DNA from: Desulfosporosinus sp.
GTDB taxonomy: Bacteria; Bacillota; Desulfitobacteriia; Desulfitobacteriales; Desulfitobacteriaceae
Length of the DNA stretch: 64,000 nucleotides
Direction of reading: 5' to 3'
Assembly: GCA_003513495.1 (NCBI GenBank)
Contig: DOPM01000055.1
Location: forward strand, 1-64,000
Shown piece after piece: positions 51,947-61,081 of this stretch. Under the pieces are notes generated by a model. It saw nothing but the letters and a program-made list of their open reading frames with translations. It ran no database searches and had not been told where the DNA came from. Each line of letters opens with the position of its first letter. Position 1 is the first letter of the stretch. Both the position numbers and the translations under genes were made by a program.

Positions 51947-52227
51947 CCTCCTGAGATTTTCGCCAACCCACAATAGCAAGTTTTGAAATTCATAAACCTT
52001 TAGAAAGTTCTTAAAATCGGTCTTTTTCGCCAAACTTCTATTTAACAATTTTCTATATATATAATATTCTTTACAATTGTAAAAATTCCTGCAATTAAAA
52101 AAAATTTTGTCTAAAAAGGCTAGAAGCTGAAAATATGACTCTAACACAGTTACAGACAAAATCTACACAAATCAATCTCTTTAGGAGGTTCATGTTTTTG
52201 TAATTTTAAATAACCCAATGTTTTTAC

Positions 52228-52797
52228 CTAATTAAATACAAAAAAGCACAAGCACTCACAATTACCAATATTTTTTAAACTATGTTGGACGTGAGCATCT
52301 ATATAAAGAGTATCTCCCTCTTCCAAAATATAGGATTCCTTTCCGATAGTAACCTTTAACCTACCTTTAATTACAGTCCCAAGTTCCTCTTCCGGATGAC
52401 CTCTGGAAATTTCCGCTGCACCATGCTGTAATGTCATCCAAAGACCTTTCATTTTTCTAAATCCTTGTGTTCCGAACTCATGCCTAACCCCATCATCTTT
52501 TTTCATAGGAAACATTGGAATACGTTCATTTTTCTTTATCACCGGTTGTCTGTCCGTTGTAGCTTGAACCAACTCAACCAAATCAACTTCTATCGCTTTA
52601 CAAATTTCTAATAGAGCGCTAAATGCCGGACTTGTTAATCCACGCTCGACCTTACTGATAAACGCCACAGATAATCCGGATCTGTCAGCCAAATCTTGCA
52701 GAGTCATAGCACGTTGTTTTCTTATAATTTTTATTCTTTCTCCTAAAAGTTTGTCGGTCATAACAATGTCTTCTTGTACATTCTTAATAATGTCCAT
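52228..52797 (-). CDS. XRE-cupin regulator, copy B
   Basis: Residues 16-75 are an XRE helix-turn-helix (LGERIKIIRKQRAMTLQDLADRSGLSVAFISKVERGLTSPAFSALLEICKAI). Residues about 120-188 are a cupin domain (HGAAEISRGHPEEELGTVIKGRLKVTIGKESYILEEGDTLYIDAHVQHSL). This is the common layout of regulators that sense small ligands, as for polyamine or betaine genes. It is a near copy of 54670-55200. It starts 30 bases after copy A of the methyltransferase. Confidence 0.88.
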   Translation of the reverse strand: MDIIKNVQEDIVMTDKLLGERIKIIRKQRAMTLQDLADRSGLSVAFISKVERGLTSPAFSALLEICKAIEVDLVELVQATTDRQPVIKKNERIPMFPMKKDDGVRHEFGTQGFRKMKGLWMTLQHGAAEISRGHPEEELGTVIKGRLKVTIGKESYILEEGDTLYIDAHVQHSLKNIGNCECLCFFVFN

Positions 52798-52827
52798 TTT
52801 TATTTCTATCCTTTTCTTCGAATATAT

Positions 52828-54240
52828 TTAATGATCAATTATGTTCGGGTCTACTCCAATATCTATCAAGTACTGTCGAAGTTTTGACTTAATCTCAGCT
52901 GGAAGTTGCGGTAGGTCGTAATTTGCTAACATCTTAGACATCTTGTTATTAATATTTTCTTTTAAACATTCATCAGGGTCCTTATCGACAATAGGCCCTC
53001 TTAAACTAATATCAGGAATCCAAAGTTCCGTGCGACAATTTTCCATGGTATTTGGGTGTGTAAGGAATTCGCCTCCAGGGCCTACTTGCTTAATTACATC
53101 TAAGGCCAAATCTTTAGGTTCTGTTTTTACTCCTTGAACAAAGCGATTTATCATCCCAAGTATTTCTAGATCTACAATATACTTTTCAAATGACATCGCT
53201 CCATAACTGTCTAAACCCCCTGCACTGTGTAGAATAAAATTAATTTTTTCCTGTACTGCAGTCAGCATGACCATCATACTCTCGTACCCGGCTTGAACCG
53301 AGACTGATTTAGCATCGTTTAGCGTCCCTCCTCCACGGCAGGGAAGACCATAAGACTTTGCTAAACGAGCACCATAGGCAGCAAAAATTGCTGACTCAGG
53401 AGAACCAATAGAAAAACTTGCCGTTCTCATATCCGAAGCTGCACTTGCTGAACCATAAATTACTGGAGTTCCTTCACGAACCATTTGAGAAACTACAATA
53501 CCAGCTAAACTTTCGGCATTTGATAATGCTATACTGCCTGCCAATGTAATCGGGCCTGTGGTACCCGCCATTACAGCTGGAGCAATAATCATGGGTTGAC
53601 CATACTTAGCATATATAAGTAACGTATCTAGCATCGTCTCGTCAAATTGAAGCGGAGACAAGGGGCTAATTATTGTAACAATTCTCGGTTTATTGATTAA
53701 ATCTTCATTTCTTCCAAAAACAATTTGGAGTATATCCATAATCATTTCAGATTCCTTAGCGCTTCCTAACCCACCGAACATACATTTATCAGAATGGGTC
53801 AAAGCAATCATCAACATGATTGGGTATATTGGACTATATTGTAAGTCTGAGGGTGTAACCATCACTCCACCATTAATATTAAAAAATGGAGTCTGGTGCA
53901 CAAGCTTTACAAATGTGAAATAATCTTGTAAAACAGCTTTACGCCTTGTTCCCTCAAAATCGGCTATCCAGGGAAATCCGGAATTGCATGAAACATACTC
54001 AACCTGATCCCCCCCAATCTCCATATCATACTTAGGATTCCGGGCGTAGATTTTAAAATGTGAAGGCGCCTTACTTATCCAGTTCATAACCTGGTCTGGT
54101 TTAAAATAAGCTGTCTCTCCTACGACCCTTATCCCATTACTTTGAAGCAGATCTAATACCTCTGGGTGATGAAACTTTACCCCTACTTCCTCCAGTATTT
54201 CCATTGATGCTTGATGAATTGTCCTTAAGTCGTCTTGCAA
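52828..54240 (-). CDS. MttB-family corrinoid methyltransferase (non-pyrrolysine), copy A
   Basis: The 470-residue protein has ASMEILEEVGVKFHHPEVLDLL, APSHFKIYARNPKYDMEIGG, NINGGVMVTPSDLQ, PAVMAGTTGPITLAGSIALSNAE and LALDVIKQVGPGGEFLTHPNT. No in-frame amber codon is present. It is more distant from copy C than from copy B. TTG start with GAGGTG seven bases upstream. Gene order, A then XRE-B then B, suggests tandem duplication of a methyltransferase-regulator unit. Confidence 0.9.
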   Translation of the reverse strand: MQDDLRTIHQASMEILEEVGVKFHHPEVLDLLQSNGIRVVGETAYFKPDQVMNWISKAPSHFKIYARNPKYDMEIGGDQVEYVSCNSGFPWIADFEGTRRKAVLQDYFTFVKLVHQTPFFNINGGVMVTPSDLQYSPIYPIMLMIALTHSDKCMFGGLGSAKESEMIMDILQIVFGRNEDLINKPRIVTIISPLSPLQFDETMLDTLLIYAKYGQPMIIAPAVMAGTTGPITLAGSIALSNAESLAGIVVSQMVREGTPVIYGSASAASDMRTASFSIGSPESAIFAAYGARLAKSYGLPCRGGGTLNDAKSVSVQAGYESMMVMLTAVQEKINFILHSAGGLDSYGAMSFEKYIVDLEILGMINRFVQGVKTEPKDLALDVIKQVGPGGEFLTHPNTMENCRTELWIPDISLRGPIVDKDPDECLKENINNKMSKMLANYDLPQLPAEIKSKLRQYLIDIGVDPNIIDH

Positions 54241-54589
54241 TTAAATACACCTCACCTAATTATTAGTGTTTCCTACTACCTTTTTCGCACAATCACTTTT
54301 GTCCCTTATCTTAGCTATCTGAAGTTGTATATGAGCAAAATAGGGGTTTTCTAAAACCATTTGCTAACCAATTAATCAACTAATTTTCAAATTCTTTTTC
54401 TATTCATATAATATTGTTTATAATCAGAAAAATCAACCTAAAATTTCATCTTTCCTTTAAGTTTTTTATGGGGGACGTTTTGGAAGAGAACACTTCTGCA
54501 ATGACAGGCAATTCTACTAATGCTGACTTCAAAATGGCAGGGGTTTCTGGAATTCTCAATCTGACTGTTTATTGTTAATACGATACAAC

Positions 54590-54622
54590 AAAAAAAAGCG
54601 CCTAAACTTTTTGTTTAAACAC
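54590..54622 (-). terminator. Terminator of XRE-cupin copy A
   Basis: On the minus strand GTGTTTAAAC pairs with GTTTAGGCGC (with GU pairs) around AAAAA and runs into eight T residues. The rest of the gap 54241-54669 shows no gene; it presumably holds the promoter of methyltransferase copy A. Confidence 0.8.
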
Positions 54623-54669
54623 TTTTTAGAGCTAGTTTTATAACAGTACTCATATTTATCCAATTTAAA

Positions 54670-55200
54670 CTAATTGATTGCAAAAAAGCATATGCACTCA
54701 CAATCACCAATATTTTTTAAACTGTGTTGGACATTCGCATCTATATAAAGAGTATCTCCCTCTTCCAAACTATAGGATTCCTTTCCGATAGTAACCTTCA
54801 ACCTACCTTTAATTACAATCCCAAGTTCCTCTTCCGAATGACCTCTAGAAATATCCACTGCACCATGCTGTAATGTTATCCAAAGACCCTTCATTTTTCT
54901 GAATCCATGTGTTCCAAACTCATGCCTTATCCCACTATCTGTCATAGGATACATTGATATACGTTCATTTTTCCTTATCACAGACCGTCTATCCGTTGAG
55001 GCTTGTACCAACTCAACCAATTCAATTTCTATTGCTTTAGAAATCTTTAATAGTGCACTGAATGTTGGACTTGTTAATCCACGCTCAACCTTACTAATGA
55101 ATCCAATAGATAATCCCGATTTGTCAGCCAAGTCTTGCAGAGTCATATCACGTTGTTTTCTTATTATTTTTATTCTTTCTCCTAAAAACTTGTCACTCAT
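54670..55200 (-). CDS. XRE-cupin regulator, copy A
   Basis: The 176-residue protein has the same XRE helix-turn-helix (SDKFLGERIKIIRKQRDMTLQD...SKVERGLTSPTFS) and cupin domain (SRGHSEEELGIVIKGRLKVTIGKESYSLEEGDTLYID) as copy B; about four in five residues agree by eye. ATG 55200 follows GGAG. It has its own terminator and is therefore a single-gene unit at the upstream edge of the methyltransferase cluster. Confidence 0.88.
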   Translation of the reverse strand: MSDKFLGERIKIIRKQRDMTLQDLADKSGLSIGFISKVERGLTSPTFSALLKISKAIEIELVELVQASTDRRSVIRKNERISMYPMTDSGIRHEFGTHGFRKMKGLWITLQHGAVDISRGHSEEELGIVIKGRLKVTIGKESYSLEEGDTLYIDANVQHSLKNIGDCECICFFAIN

Positions 55201-55313
55201 GAAAAACTCCATTTTAAAAAAATTCTTTTTTGTTTTAATTTTATTCTATCTTTCGAATTTATTCAACAGTTTTATAATGAGGATCAGGTTCTTTTCACCT
55301 CTTTAATCACTCA

Positions 55314-58300
55314 TTAAATCACATCAAAAAGACTCATCTGATCACTTTCCGGAATTCCCTTAAAACAGCCAAATTTTCGAAGTGAATCGATGGTAGAATT
55401 TCCGATCTTGGCCCGTTTCTTGACATCCTCTATGGAGTTAAAGGGCTTTTCTAGGGCCGCGTTAAATATCCCTTCGGCTGCGACGGTACCCATGCCGGAT
55501 ATACTGTTTATGGGCGGCCTTAAGCCCTCCTCCTCAACCAGGAATTTTGTGGCATGAGATTTGTATAAATCAATGGGCAGGAAGTTAATGCCCCTTTCAA
55601 ACATCTCCAAAACCAATTCTAGGTCATCGTACATATCCTTATCCTTTGGGGTGGATTGGTTGCCCAGCGCCTCGATTTCCTTCAGCTTGGCCTTAACCTT
55701 TTCTTTGCCGAAGATCATAAATTCAGCGTCAAAGGCCTTTGCTCGAATGGTTAAATAGGCTGCATAATAAGCCTTCGGTATGTGCACCTTAAACCAGGCT
55801 ATCCGAAAGGCCATCATGACATAAGCTGCAGCATGAGCTTTAGGGAACATGTATTTTATTTTTCGGCAGGAATCAATATACCATTCCGGTACCTTATGCT
55901 CCCTCATCAAAGCTTCATATTCCGCCCATTTTTCCGGGTTCGATAAAGCCTTCCCTTTACGAACCAACTCCATGATCTTAAAAGCCGTATTAGGCGGCAG
56001 GCCCTTTTTAATTAGATAGGTCATAATATCATCCCTGGTACAAACCGCCTCACTTAAGGTCACGGTTCCCGCATCAATTAAGTCCTTGGCATTTCCCAGC
56101 CACACATCCGTGCCATGAGAAAGTCCGGATATACAGATTAAATCTGCGAAGGCTTTAGGCCTTGTATCTAAAAGCATTCCTCTGACGAACTTCGTTCCAA
56201 ACTCAGGAATTCCAAAGGTTCCTACCTTCGAGTTGATCTGCTCCGGGCTTACCCCTAAGGCCTCCGTAGAGGAGAATATGGACATGGTCTCCTGATCATC
56301 CATCGGTATCGTTAGAGGGTCCACACCGGTGATATCCTGAAGCATACGTATGACCGTTGGGTCGTCATGACCCAGAATATCCAGCTTTAAAAGGTTCGAG
56401 TCAATGGAGTGATAATCAAAATGGGTAGTTATAATATCCGAATTAGGGTCATCGGCAGGATGCTGAACGGGGCAAAATTCAAAGATTTCCCGTCCTTTCG
56501 GCACGACGATAATTCCTCCCGGGTGCTGTCCTGAGGTTCTTTTGATCCCGGTGCAGCCTTTAGAGACTCTCAAAGTTTCTGCCTTGCTTACGGTACGGTT
56601 TTTTTCCTCATAATACTTTTTCACATAGCCAAAGGCTGTTTTTTCTGCGATGGTACCGATGGTTCCGGCCTTAAAGGTTGTACCCTTGCCAAAAATAACC
56701 TCAGTATATTTATGGGCCTTGGCCTGATATTCTCCTGAGAAGTTTAGGTCAATATCCGGCTCTTTATCCCCATTGAAGCCTAAGAAGGTCTCGAAGGGGA
56801 TATCGATACCATCCTTCGCCAGCTTTTCTCCGCAAACCGGGCACGCCTTATCTGGCAGGTCAAAGCCGATTTTAATGCCATAATCGGAGAAATCCGAATA
56901 CCGGCAGCCGGGACACCGATAATGGGCCGGCAGGGCATTGACTTCGGTAATACCCGTCATATAGGCAACCACCGAGGAACCAACGGATCCTCGAGACCCG
57001 ACCAGATAGCCATCTTCATTGGATTTCCAGACAAGCTTTTGAGCGATGATATACATGACCGAGAAGCCATTTTTGATGATGGAATCCAGCTCTCTATCCA
57101 GCCTTTTCAGAACAATTTCCGGCAAGGGGTCTCCATAAAGCGCATGGGCCTTCTCATAAGTAATATCCTTAATAGTCTGCTCGCAGCCTTCAATATGAGG
57201 CGGGCATTTCTCCGCTGAAATAGGACTAATGGGCTCACACATATCGGATATCAGGTTGGTGTTTGTGACCACCACCTCATAGGCCTTGGCCGCTCCTAAA
57301 TAGGAAAATTCTTCAAGCATCTCCTCAGTGGTTTTCAAATATAAGGGGGCCTGATGATCGGCATCCTTAAAGCCTTGACCAGCTTCCAGTATTCTCCTGT
57401 AGATCTCATCTTCTGGATCCAGAAAGTGGACATCACCTGTCGCTACCACAGGCTTGTTTAATTTTTCACCCAGAGCCACAATTTTTCGGTTGATTTCCTT
57501 TAAATAGTCTTTGTCGGGCACCTGCTCTGTTCTTACTAAATAATCATTGTTTCCGAGAGGCTGGATTTCAAAATAATCGTAAGCCTTGGCAATGGCTTCA
57601 ATTTCCTCATTGGACTTTCCAAGTAAGATGGCCTGGTAAAGTTCGCCCTCACTGCAGGCACTGCCAAGGATTAACCCTTCTGAGTATTTCTTAAAAAGGC
57701 TCTTTAAAATCCGAGGTTTTTTATAGAAATAGTCTAAGTGAGAAAAGGATACTAACTTATATAAATTCTTCAAACCTACATAGTTCTTGGCTAAAATCAT
57801 GGCATGATAAGTTTTTAGCTTCTTATATTCTACCTTCTTCGCTTCTTCATCGGAGCCATAGAGATCGATGTCCTCAAGGGTTTCTGCTCCCCTTTGCTTA
57901 AGCTTTTCAAGCATTACATTAAAAACTTTGACCGTAGTATGAACATCATCTAAGGCCCTGTGAGCCACCTCCACCTTGAAGCCTAAGTTCTTAGCGATTC
58001 TCCCTAATTTATAGGTTTTGTAATCCGGAAAGAGCTCCTTAGCCAAGGACAAGGTATCCAAATAAGTATAATCCAAGACATAACCTAAGACCTTAGCATT
58101 ATGCTTTAAAAAACCCATATCAAACTCAGCGTTATGAGCAACTAAAACGCTTCCTTCTATAAACTCCAGCAGTTTAGGAAAGACCTGGTCTATGGTTTCT
58201 GCATCTTTTACCATGTCATCGGTTATATTGGTAACCTCTACTACCCTTGCTGGAATCGGCTTTTCCGGATTAACAAAGCAGCTGAACTCATCGATGACCT

Positions 58301-59657
58301 TTCCATCTTTGAGTTTTACGATTCCTATTTCAGTGATTTTTTCGGTTACAGGTGAGAAGCCGGTGGTTTCCAAGTCCAACACACAATAGGTAATATCAAT
58401 ACTCTGGCCCTTGGCGTTGGTTACCGATGACTTTTTATCCGGTGCCAAATAGGCTTCCACACCATAGATTACTTTCATGTTCGGATTATCTCTTCCTATG
58501 AGCTTATGGGCCTCAGGAAAAGACTGAACAACACCATGATCCGTAATGGCAATGGATTTCATACCCCAGCTCATAGCTCTTTTAATCAGATCAGTGGCAC
58601 TGGTCATGGCATCCATTTGACTCATTTGGGTATGCATGTGCAGCTCGACACGCTTCTCCTCTGCCCTATCCTGCCGTTGAGCCTTCTTCATGCCTGCTGT
58701 TTCTACGATGGTATTGGCAATAAGCTCAATTTCCCCAGAAAACTGGCTAAAGCCTGCATTTCCAGCAAGCTTGGCACCCTTTGCCTTTTTCAGCCTGGAT
58801 AATACCTCACCATCTTCACCGGGCTTGATAAAGGCCTTACAGGTCATAGAACTAGATCCGTCATATAAATCAAAGGAAATTAAGGTTTTTCCGCTTCTCA
58901 ATTCCTTAGCTTCGATATTAGATAGTTCACCCTGTATAGCTATCCTACCCTCATCCGGTGTAATGTCCGTAATTTTTATAACCGTGTCCTTGATAGTCGC
59001 ATTTCTGCCTAAGATCAAGGAAGGATCACCTTTTTTTCCTTCGATTTCTCCTTTGATTTCCGACTTTATTGGCGCAGCTTCCTTAGCTGATTCAAAGGTA
59101 TTATGGCAAGGTGTTACAGCCCCTTCCCTTTGAAGAAGCAGAATTTCCTTTTCTTGTGTATCTTCCTGCAGCCTTTTTAATTCTTCACTGCTTACATTAT
59201 CCTCAAAATTAATTTGATAGGCAGCGTCGTAGAGGTTTTTTATAGCCTCTTGGATTTTTTTATCATAACCTCGGGCTTTTAATAAGTAGGATACTGCTGA
59301 TTTAAACGTAAATTTTATCTGATTTTGAGCTATTTCATAGTCACAATTTTTAAGAGCTCCATTTAAAACGGGATGCTTATCCGCCAACGATGACAGAATA
59401 TTGTTCAGTGCCTCTTCTAAGGGCTTTCTATGGGTTCCCTCAGAGTATTCTACCGTGATAATTGAATCGTTTAAGGCTAACCGTTCTCTGATAAACCGGT
59501 TAAGGGACTCAATCTCTCGTGTTTCAATATATTTATCAGAGCTGATTTTCATCTCCAGGGTTTTCGTACTTTTAGTCAAAACCACTGCTTGTACAACAGC
59601 ACTATTGATGTTACCCTCTGCTTCATAATCACTAAATATTTCACTTATTCGTTTCAT
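55314..59657 (-). CDS. polC: DNA polymerase III PolC (Gram-positive alpha subunit)
   Basis: The 1447-residue protein has the PolC order: N-terminal region, OB fold (about 215-310), PHP domain start (RVELHMHTQMSQMDAMTSA, about 336), an inserted DEDDh 3'-5' exonuclease (YCVLDLETTGFSPVTEKITEIG about 424; HNAEFDMGFL), the PHP remainder, and the polymerase core. A zinc-like CPGC...CPVCGEKL motif and the palm acidic motif PDIDLNFSGEY follow. It ends with a helix-hairpin-helix and MSLFDVI tail. It is the replicative polymerase. A single gene with no close operon partners here. Confidence 0.97.
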   Translation of the reverse strand: MKRISEIFSDYEAEGNINSAVVQAVVLTKSTKTLEMKISSDKYIETREIESLNRFIRERLALNDSIITVEYSEGTHRKPLEEALNNILSSLADKHPVLNGALKNCDYEIAQNQIKFTFKSAVSYLLKARGYDKKIQEAIKNLYDAAYQINFEDNVSSEELKRLQEDTQEKEILLLQREGAVTPCHNTFESAKEAAPIKSEIKGEIEGKKGDPSLILGRNATIKDTVIKITDITPDEGRIAIQGELSNIEAKELRSGKTLISFDLYDGSSSMTCKAFIKPGEDGEVLSRLKKAKGAKLAGNAGFSQFSGEIELIANTIVETAGMKKAQRQDRAEEKRVELHMHTQMSQMDAMTSATDLIKRAMSWGMKSIAITDHGVVQSFPEAHKLIGRDNPNMKVIYGVEAYLAPDKKSSVTNAKGQSIDITYCVLDLETTGFSPVTEKITEIGIVKLKDGKVIDEFSCFVNPEKPIPARVVEVTNITDDMVKDAETIDQVFPKLLEFIEGSVLVAHNAEFDMGFLKHNAKVLGYVLDYTYLDTLSLAKELFPDYKTYKLGRIAKNLGFKVEVAHRALDDVHTTVKVFNVMLEKLKQRGAETLEDIDLYGSDEEAKKVEYKKLKTYHAMILAKNYVGLKNLYKLVSFSHLDYFYKKPRILKSLFKKYSEGLILGSACSEGELYQAILLGKSNEEIEAIAKAYDYFEIQPLGNNDYLVRTEQVPDKDYLKEINRKIVALGEKLNKPVVATGDVHFLDPEDEIYRRILEAGQGFKDADHQAPLYLKTTEEMLEEFSYLGAAKAYEVVVTNTNLISDMCEPISPISAEKCPPHIEGCEQTIKDITYEKAHALYGDPLPEIVLKRLDRELDSIIKNGFSVMYIIAQKLVWKSNEDGYLVGSRGSVGSSVVAYMTGITEVNALPAHYRCPGCRYSDFSDYGIKIGFDLPDKACPVCGEKLAKDGIDIPFETFLGFNGDKEPDIDLNFSGEYQAKAHKYTEVIFGKGTTFKAGTIGTIAEKTAFGYVKKYYEEKNRTVSKAETLRVSKGCTGIKRTSGQHPGGIIVVPKGREIFEFCPVQHPADDPNSDIITTHFDYHSIDSNLLKLDILGHDDPTVIRMLQDITGVDPLTIPMDDQETMSIFSSTEALGVSPEQINSKVGTFGIPEFGTKFVRGMLLDTRPKAFADLICISGLSHGTDVWLGNAKDLIDAGTVTLSEAVCTRDDIMTYLIKKGLPPNTAFKIMELVRKGKALSNPEKWAEYEALMREHKVPEWYIDSCRKIKYMFPKAHAAAYVMMAFRIAWFKVHIPKAYYAAYLTIRAKAFDAEFMIFGKEKVKAKLKEIEALGNQSTPKDKDMYDDLELVLEMFERGINFLPIDLYKSHATKFLVEEEGLRPPINSISGMGTVAAEGIFNAALEKPFNSIEDVKKRAKIGNSTIDSLRKFGCFKGIPESDQMSLFDVI

Positions 59658-59961
59658 CTACTCCTAAGTCTCTCCTAAAAATTATTACTGGTTTTTTCAG
59701 GTTAGTGAAAATTGACACGACTTAGCGTTAAATCGTGTCTTCTCTAATCTTACCATCAATGACCGTCCTGTGAAAAGGTAAATTTATTCAGCAGAAGTTC
59801 TTTTGAAGCGATTAAGGTTCTTACAAATATAATGCCCGGCTTGATCACATCCTCACAGAGGTATGCCAGAAAGCTTTGACCGGCCCAAAGTTGCCTGTAT
59901 GCATATTGAGATTCTTATAGGATAAACTTATTAAATATCTCTTAAGAGAGGAGTACACTAG
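59658..59961. other. Intergenic region upstream of polC
   Basis: This 304-bp divergent gap holds one clear dyad: GACACGA (59713-59719) and TCGTGTC (59734-59740). I see no gene, RNA or repeat shared with the rest of the window. It should contain the polC promoter and that of the plus-strand membrane protein gene. Confidence 0.45.
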
Positions 59962-60402
59962 ATGAATAGGAAAGATAGGTTTTATTATGGACTTATTGCC
60001 GGTTTAATTGCCGGTATAGTTCAAAATATGGTGAATTTGTTGTTTTTCTACCTCAATATTACAAAACTCCGTTATGTAGATTGGGTAGCCATTATGACAT
60101 ATGGACACGAACCAGTAACTATTCTTGATGGGTTCTTTGCTTTGGTCGTTCAATTAGGCCTAAACGGAGTATTGGGAGTCGTTTTTGCTTACTTGCTGCC
60201 TATATTAGGCTTTGAACATTATTTACTAAAGGGTATGGTATTTGGAGTGGGTTTTTATCAGTTTAATTCCTTTATTACAAATCTATATCATATGCCCGGA
60301 TTAACCCAAACCGAGACGTATACTGCTATTTCAAATACCGTAACTTCCGCGATTTTCGGGATATTACTAGCAATTTTAACTAAGAAGTTGGTTTACGAGT
60401 GA
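59962..60402 (+). CDS. Unknown four-helix membrane protein
   Basis: The 146-residue protein has four hydrophobic segments (about 9-31, 55-80, 85-102, 122-141) and the polar loop NLYHMPGLTQTET. I do not recognise a named family, but the YGLIAGLIAGIVQN start resembles uncharacterised small membrane proteins in Peptococcaceae. AGAGAGGAG precedes the ATG. Its 3' end overlaps the glycosylase gene on the opposite strand by 27 bases. Confidence 0.7.
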   Translation: MNRKDRFYYGLIAGLIAGIVQNMVNLLFFYLNITKLRYVDWVAIMTYGHEPVTILDGFFALVVQLGLNGVLGVVFAYLLPILGFEHYLLKGMVFGVGFYQFNSFITNLYHMPGLTQTETYTAISNTVTSAIFGILLAILTKKLVYE

Positions 60403-61011
60403 CTTTCTTATCCTTGACGAATTTTTTGACGAAACAAAAGGATTTTCCTGTACCCAAAAACGCCAAGGATAATGTACGGCCTCTCTACTGTTAGTGATAC
60501 CTATCCTTGGACCGACCCCAACAGATTCGATTTCTTTTCCTTCCGCGATAAAAAGCGGATACTTAAAGAGGGCTCTTCCGTAATCTTCCTTTACTATACC
60601 CAGGGATTTTGTTAACTTTCCTGGTCCATTGGTTAGCTCCCGTTCCTTTTTCTCTTTTCCGCGCCGTTGATACATTAGGTCAATACCACAACATGGTTCA
60701 AGAGCTCTAATTAAAACCGCCTGAGGACACCCAATCTCTCCACTTACCACATTAACAAGGCAATGGGTATGCATAACATAAGTATAGGCATACCCGGGTG
60801 GTCCGAACATTATTTCGGTTCGTTTAGTTCGTCGGTTTTCGAAACTATGTGCTGCACGATCTTCAGGTCCAAGGTAGGCCTCGGTTTCCACTATCCATCC
60901 CGAGGCCATACCCAACTCTGTTTCTTTCACCAGCAATTTCCCCAACAAAGCACGAGCTAAACTTAGAGTTGGTTGTTGGAAAAATGAATAGTTTATCGGT
61001 TCTAATACCAT
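60376..61011 (-). CDS. DNA-3-methyladenine glycosylase (AAG/MPG family)
   Basis: The 211-residue protein has ALARALLGKLLVKETELGMASGWIVETEAYLGPEDRAAHSF, with the catalytic Glu in VETEAYLG, then RRTKRTEIMFGPPGYAYTYVMHTHCLVNVV and LTNGPGKLTKSLGI. These are the core motifs of the mammalian-type AAG/MPG glycosylase that removes alkylated bases in base-excision repair. Length is normal for bacteria. Single gene. Confidence 0.93.
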   Translation of the reverse strand: MVLEPINYSFFQQPTLSLARALLGKLLVKETELGMASGWIVETEAYLGPEDRAAHSFENRRTKRTEIMFGPPGYAYTYVMHTHCLVNVVSGEIGCPQAVLIRALEPCCGIDLMYQRRGKEKKERELTNGPGKLTKSLGIVKEDYGRALFKYPLFIAEGKEIESVGVGPRIGITNSREAVHYPWRFWVQENPFVSSKNSSRIRKSLVNQLLS

Positions 61012-61081
61012 AGCTCTACCTCATTATAAAGCTTAGTCTCACTAATACCCATTAAATAGGAACCCCATTTTGCTAGTTAAG

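Noticed and set aside
51920..52159. Minus-strand frame of 79 codons in an intergenic gap
   Set aside because: Very AT-rich, no ribosome binding site, composition unlike neighbouring genes.
43999..54240. Pyrrolysine-containing MttB genes
   Set aside because: All three MttB-family frames are continuous with no in-frame amber codon, and no pyl genes are present, so they belong to the non-pyrrolysine group.
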